From Strigamia acuminata (lineage: Eukaryota; Arthropoda; Chilopoda; Geophilomorpha; Linotaeniidae), in the NCBI GenBank assembly GCA_949358305.1, contig OX442321.1, forward strand, positions 4,799,605-4,863,604: a stretch of 64,000 nucleotides of DNA, written 5' to 3'. The position numbers and the translations under genes are program-made. Position 1 is the stretch's first letter, and each line of letters opens with the position of its first letter. Positions 63,151-64,000 of this stretch are shown one piece after another. The notes below the pieces were generated by a model. That model saw only the letters and a list, made by a program, of their open reading frames with translations. It ran no database searches and was not told where the DNA came from.

Positions 63151-63277
63151 CTAGGGACGCAATGATCAAATATAAACCAATTTAGCAAAAAGGTCGTTGA
63201 AAAAAACGAGAAATAAATTGAGTATTAATTAAATTAAAAGTATTCTCTAATTACAACAGGTGCCACAGCAAAGAAAA

Positions 63278-64000
63278 ATGGCAGAAATGCAACGTGCCAA
63301 GCTGGAAGAATTTTGTCAAAAACAATTTAACACAGACATCGTATTAGATTGCAAGGGAGGAGTTATTCACGCTCATAAACTCATTTTAATGAGCGCATGC
63401 GCCTACTTCGACCGAATGTTTTCCGTGGAAATGCTCGAAAATGATTCAGGACGCGTGAACTTTACCAAGTATTCCAAAGAAGCGATCGAGATTGTGGTGC
63501 AATATCTGTATATGTTGCACCTTCCACACGTAAAAAACCATCACATGCTGAGAGAACTAATTGAAACCTGTCACATAATGCAAATCGCACCTTTACTCCA
63601 TCATTGTTGGCAACAAATGACCAATCATCATTTAAACGTGGACACTTTTGCTCAATTGTGGGTCATTGCAGTCACATTTGAGCTGGAAAAAACTTCGAAA
63701 TTGGTGCAATTCATACACAACAACTTGGAGGAAATTTCGCAAACCGAAAGCGCACAACATTTGACCGAAAACGAAATGGCGCAGCTATTTGAATGCGTTG
63801 ATCAGGAAAGATTTTGCGACGAATGCGTCCGGTTTATATTTAAGTGGAAATCTGGAGTTGAAAAGGAGGAAGCAGCCGCCAATTTATTGAACAAAATCGA
63901 CCTGAGTTATTTAGACGATGCGTCGTTCGTAAATCTGTTGCGGATGAGTCGAAGCAAGGAGAAGAGCAGGAGCATCGAATCGGTGATTATTGGCGAAACT
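63278..64000 (+). CDS. BTB-BACK protein, BTB copy 5 (3' end outside the window)
   Basis: Open from the ATG at 63278 through the last base: 241 codons, no stop. BTB domain (NTDIVLDCKGGVIHAHKLIL, ACAYFDRMF, EIVVQYLY), then a BACK-like region (AQLWVIAVTFELE; LFECVDQERFCDECV; KWKSGVEKEEAAANLLNKID). It is the most diverged member and lies 11 kb from the others. It has the segment from which the stray fragments at 37231 and 41880 derive. An upstream acceptor-like CAACAG at about 63259 suggests a non-coding first exon. The missing end should hold the Cys-rich tail. Confidence 0.88.
   Translation, partial: MAEMQRAKLEEFCQKQFNTDIVLDCKGGVIHAHKLILMSACAYFDRMFSVEMLENDSGRVNFTKYSKEAIEIVVQYLYMLHLPHVKNHHMLRELIETCHIMQIAPLLHHCWQQMTNHHLNVDTFAQLWVIAVTFELEKTSKLVQFIHNNLEEISQTESAQHLTENEMAQLFECVDQERFCDECVRFIFKWKSGVEKEEAAANLLNKIDLSYLDDASFVNLLRMSRSKEKSRSIESVIIGET

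Noticed and set aside
62976-63188. 70-codon - strand frame near the right edge
   Set aside because: Falls in the truncated repeat related to 39549 and repeats its text; not a gene.

Overview
The window is nuclear DNA from an AT-rich invertebrate animal. The genes are split by short GT-AG introns (mostly 50-75 nt) and carry AATAAA polyadenylation signals. The gene families present (DEG/ENaC channels, BTB-BACK proteins, a THAP zinc finger) are metazoan. I cannot name the species. Nothing bacterial or viral is visible apart from retrotransposons.

Layout. 1-13685 is a tandem satellite (monomer about 169 bp, some about 188 bp) that continues past the left edge and shows nested higher-order duplication. 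13872-35715 holds four intact DEG/ENaC-type ion-channel genes, all on the + strand, plus a fragment of a fifth. For each gene I joined the exons by hand (seven exons in three genes, six in the fourth) and obtained exact open frames of 430, 419, 418 and 480 residues with shared intron positions. The cluster is split by a 6.3-kb LTR retrotransposon (22995-29291) and several small DNA elements, two of which sit in introns. 36309-49516 and 63278-64000 hold a family of Kelch-less BTB-BACK genes: four full-length genes, one truncated by the window edge, and several broken pieces (promoters without bodies, bodies without ends, stray tails).

The most unusual locus is 50785-52028. Three exons join in frame to encode a 352-residue protein: an N-terminal THAP DNA-binding domain, a charged helical linker, and the C-terminal half of the neighbouring BTB-BACK family. 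It appears to be a young chimeric gene. Downstream are a solo LTR, a small secreted eight-cysteine protein gene on the - strand (54323-54568), and a second LTR retrotransposon (54904-61484) with 1525-bp LTRs and only a gag gene.

Mobile DNA dominates the rest. Many insertions can be delimited exactly from their target-site duplications: two 8-bp-TSD foldback elements, two hAT-like MITEs, TA-type MITEs, a Tc1-like remnant, two LTR elements and a solo LTR. Because the BTB region is made of repeated copies of the same segments, some insertions can also be checked against an empty site elsewhere in the window. The overall picture is a region of rapid gene birth and death beside a large satellite block, with transposons supplying breakpoints and one foreign domain.
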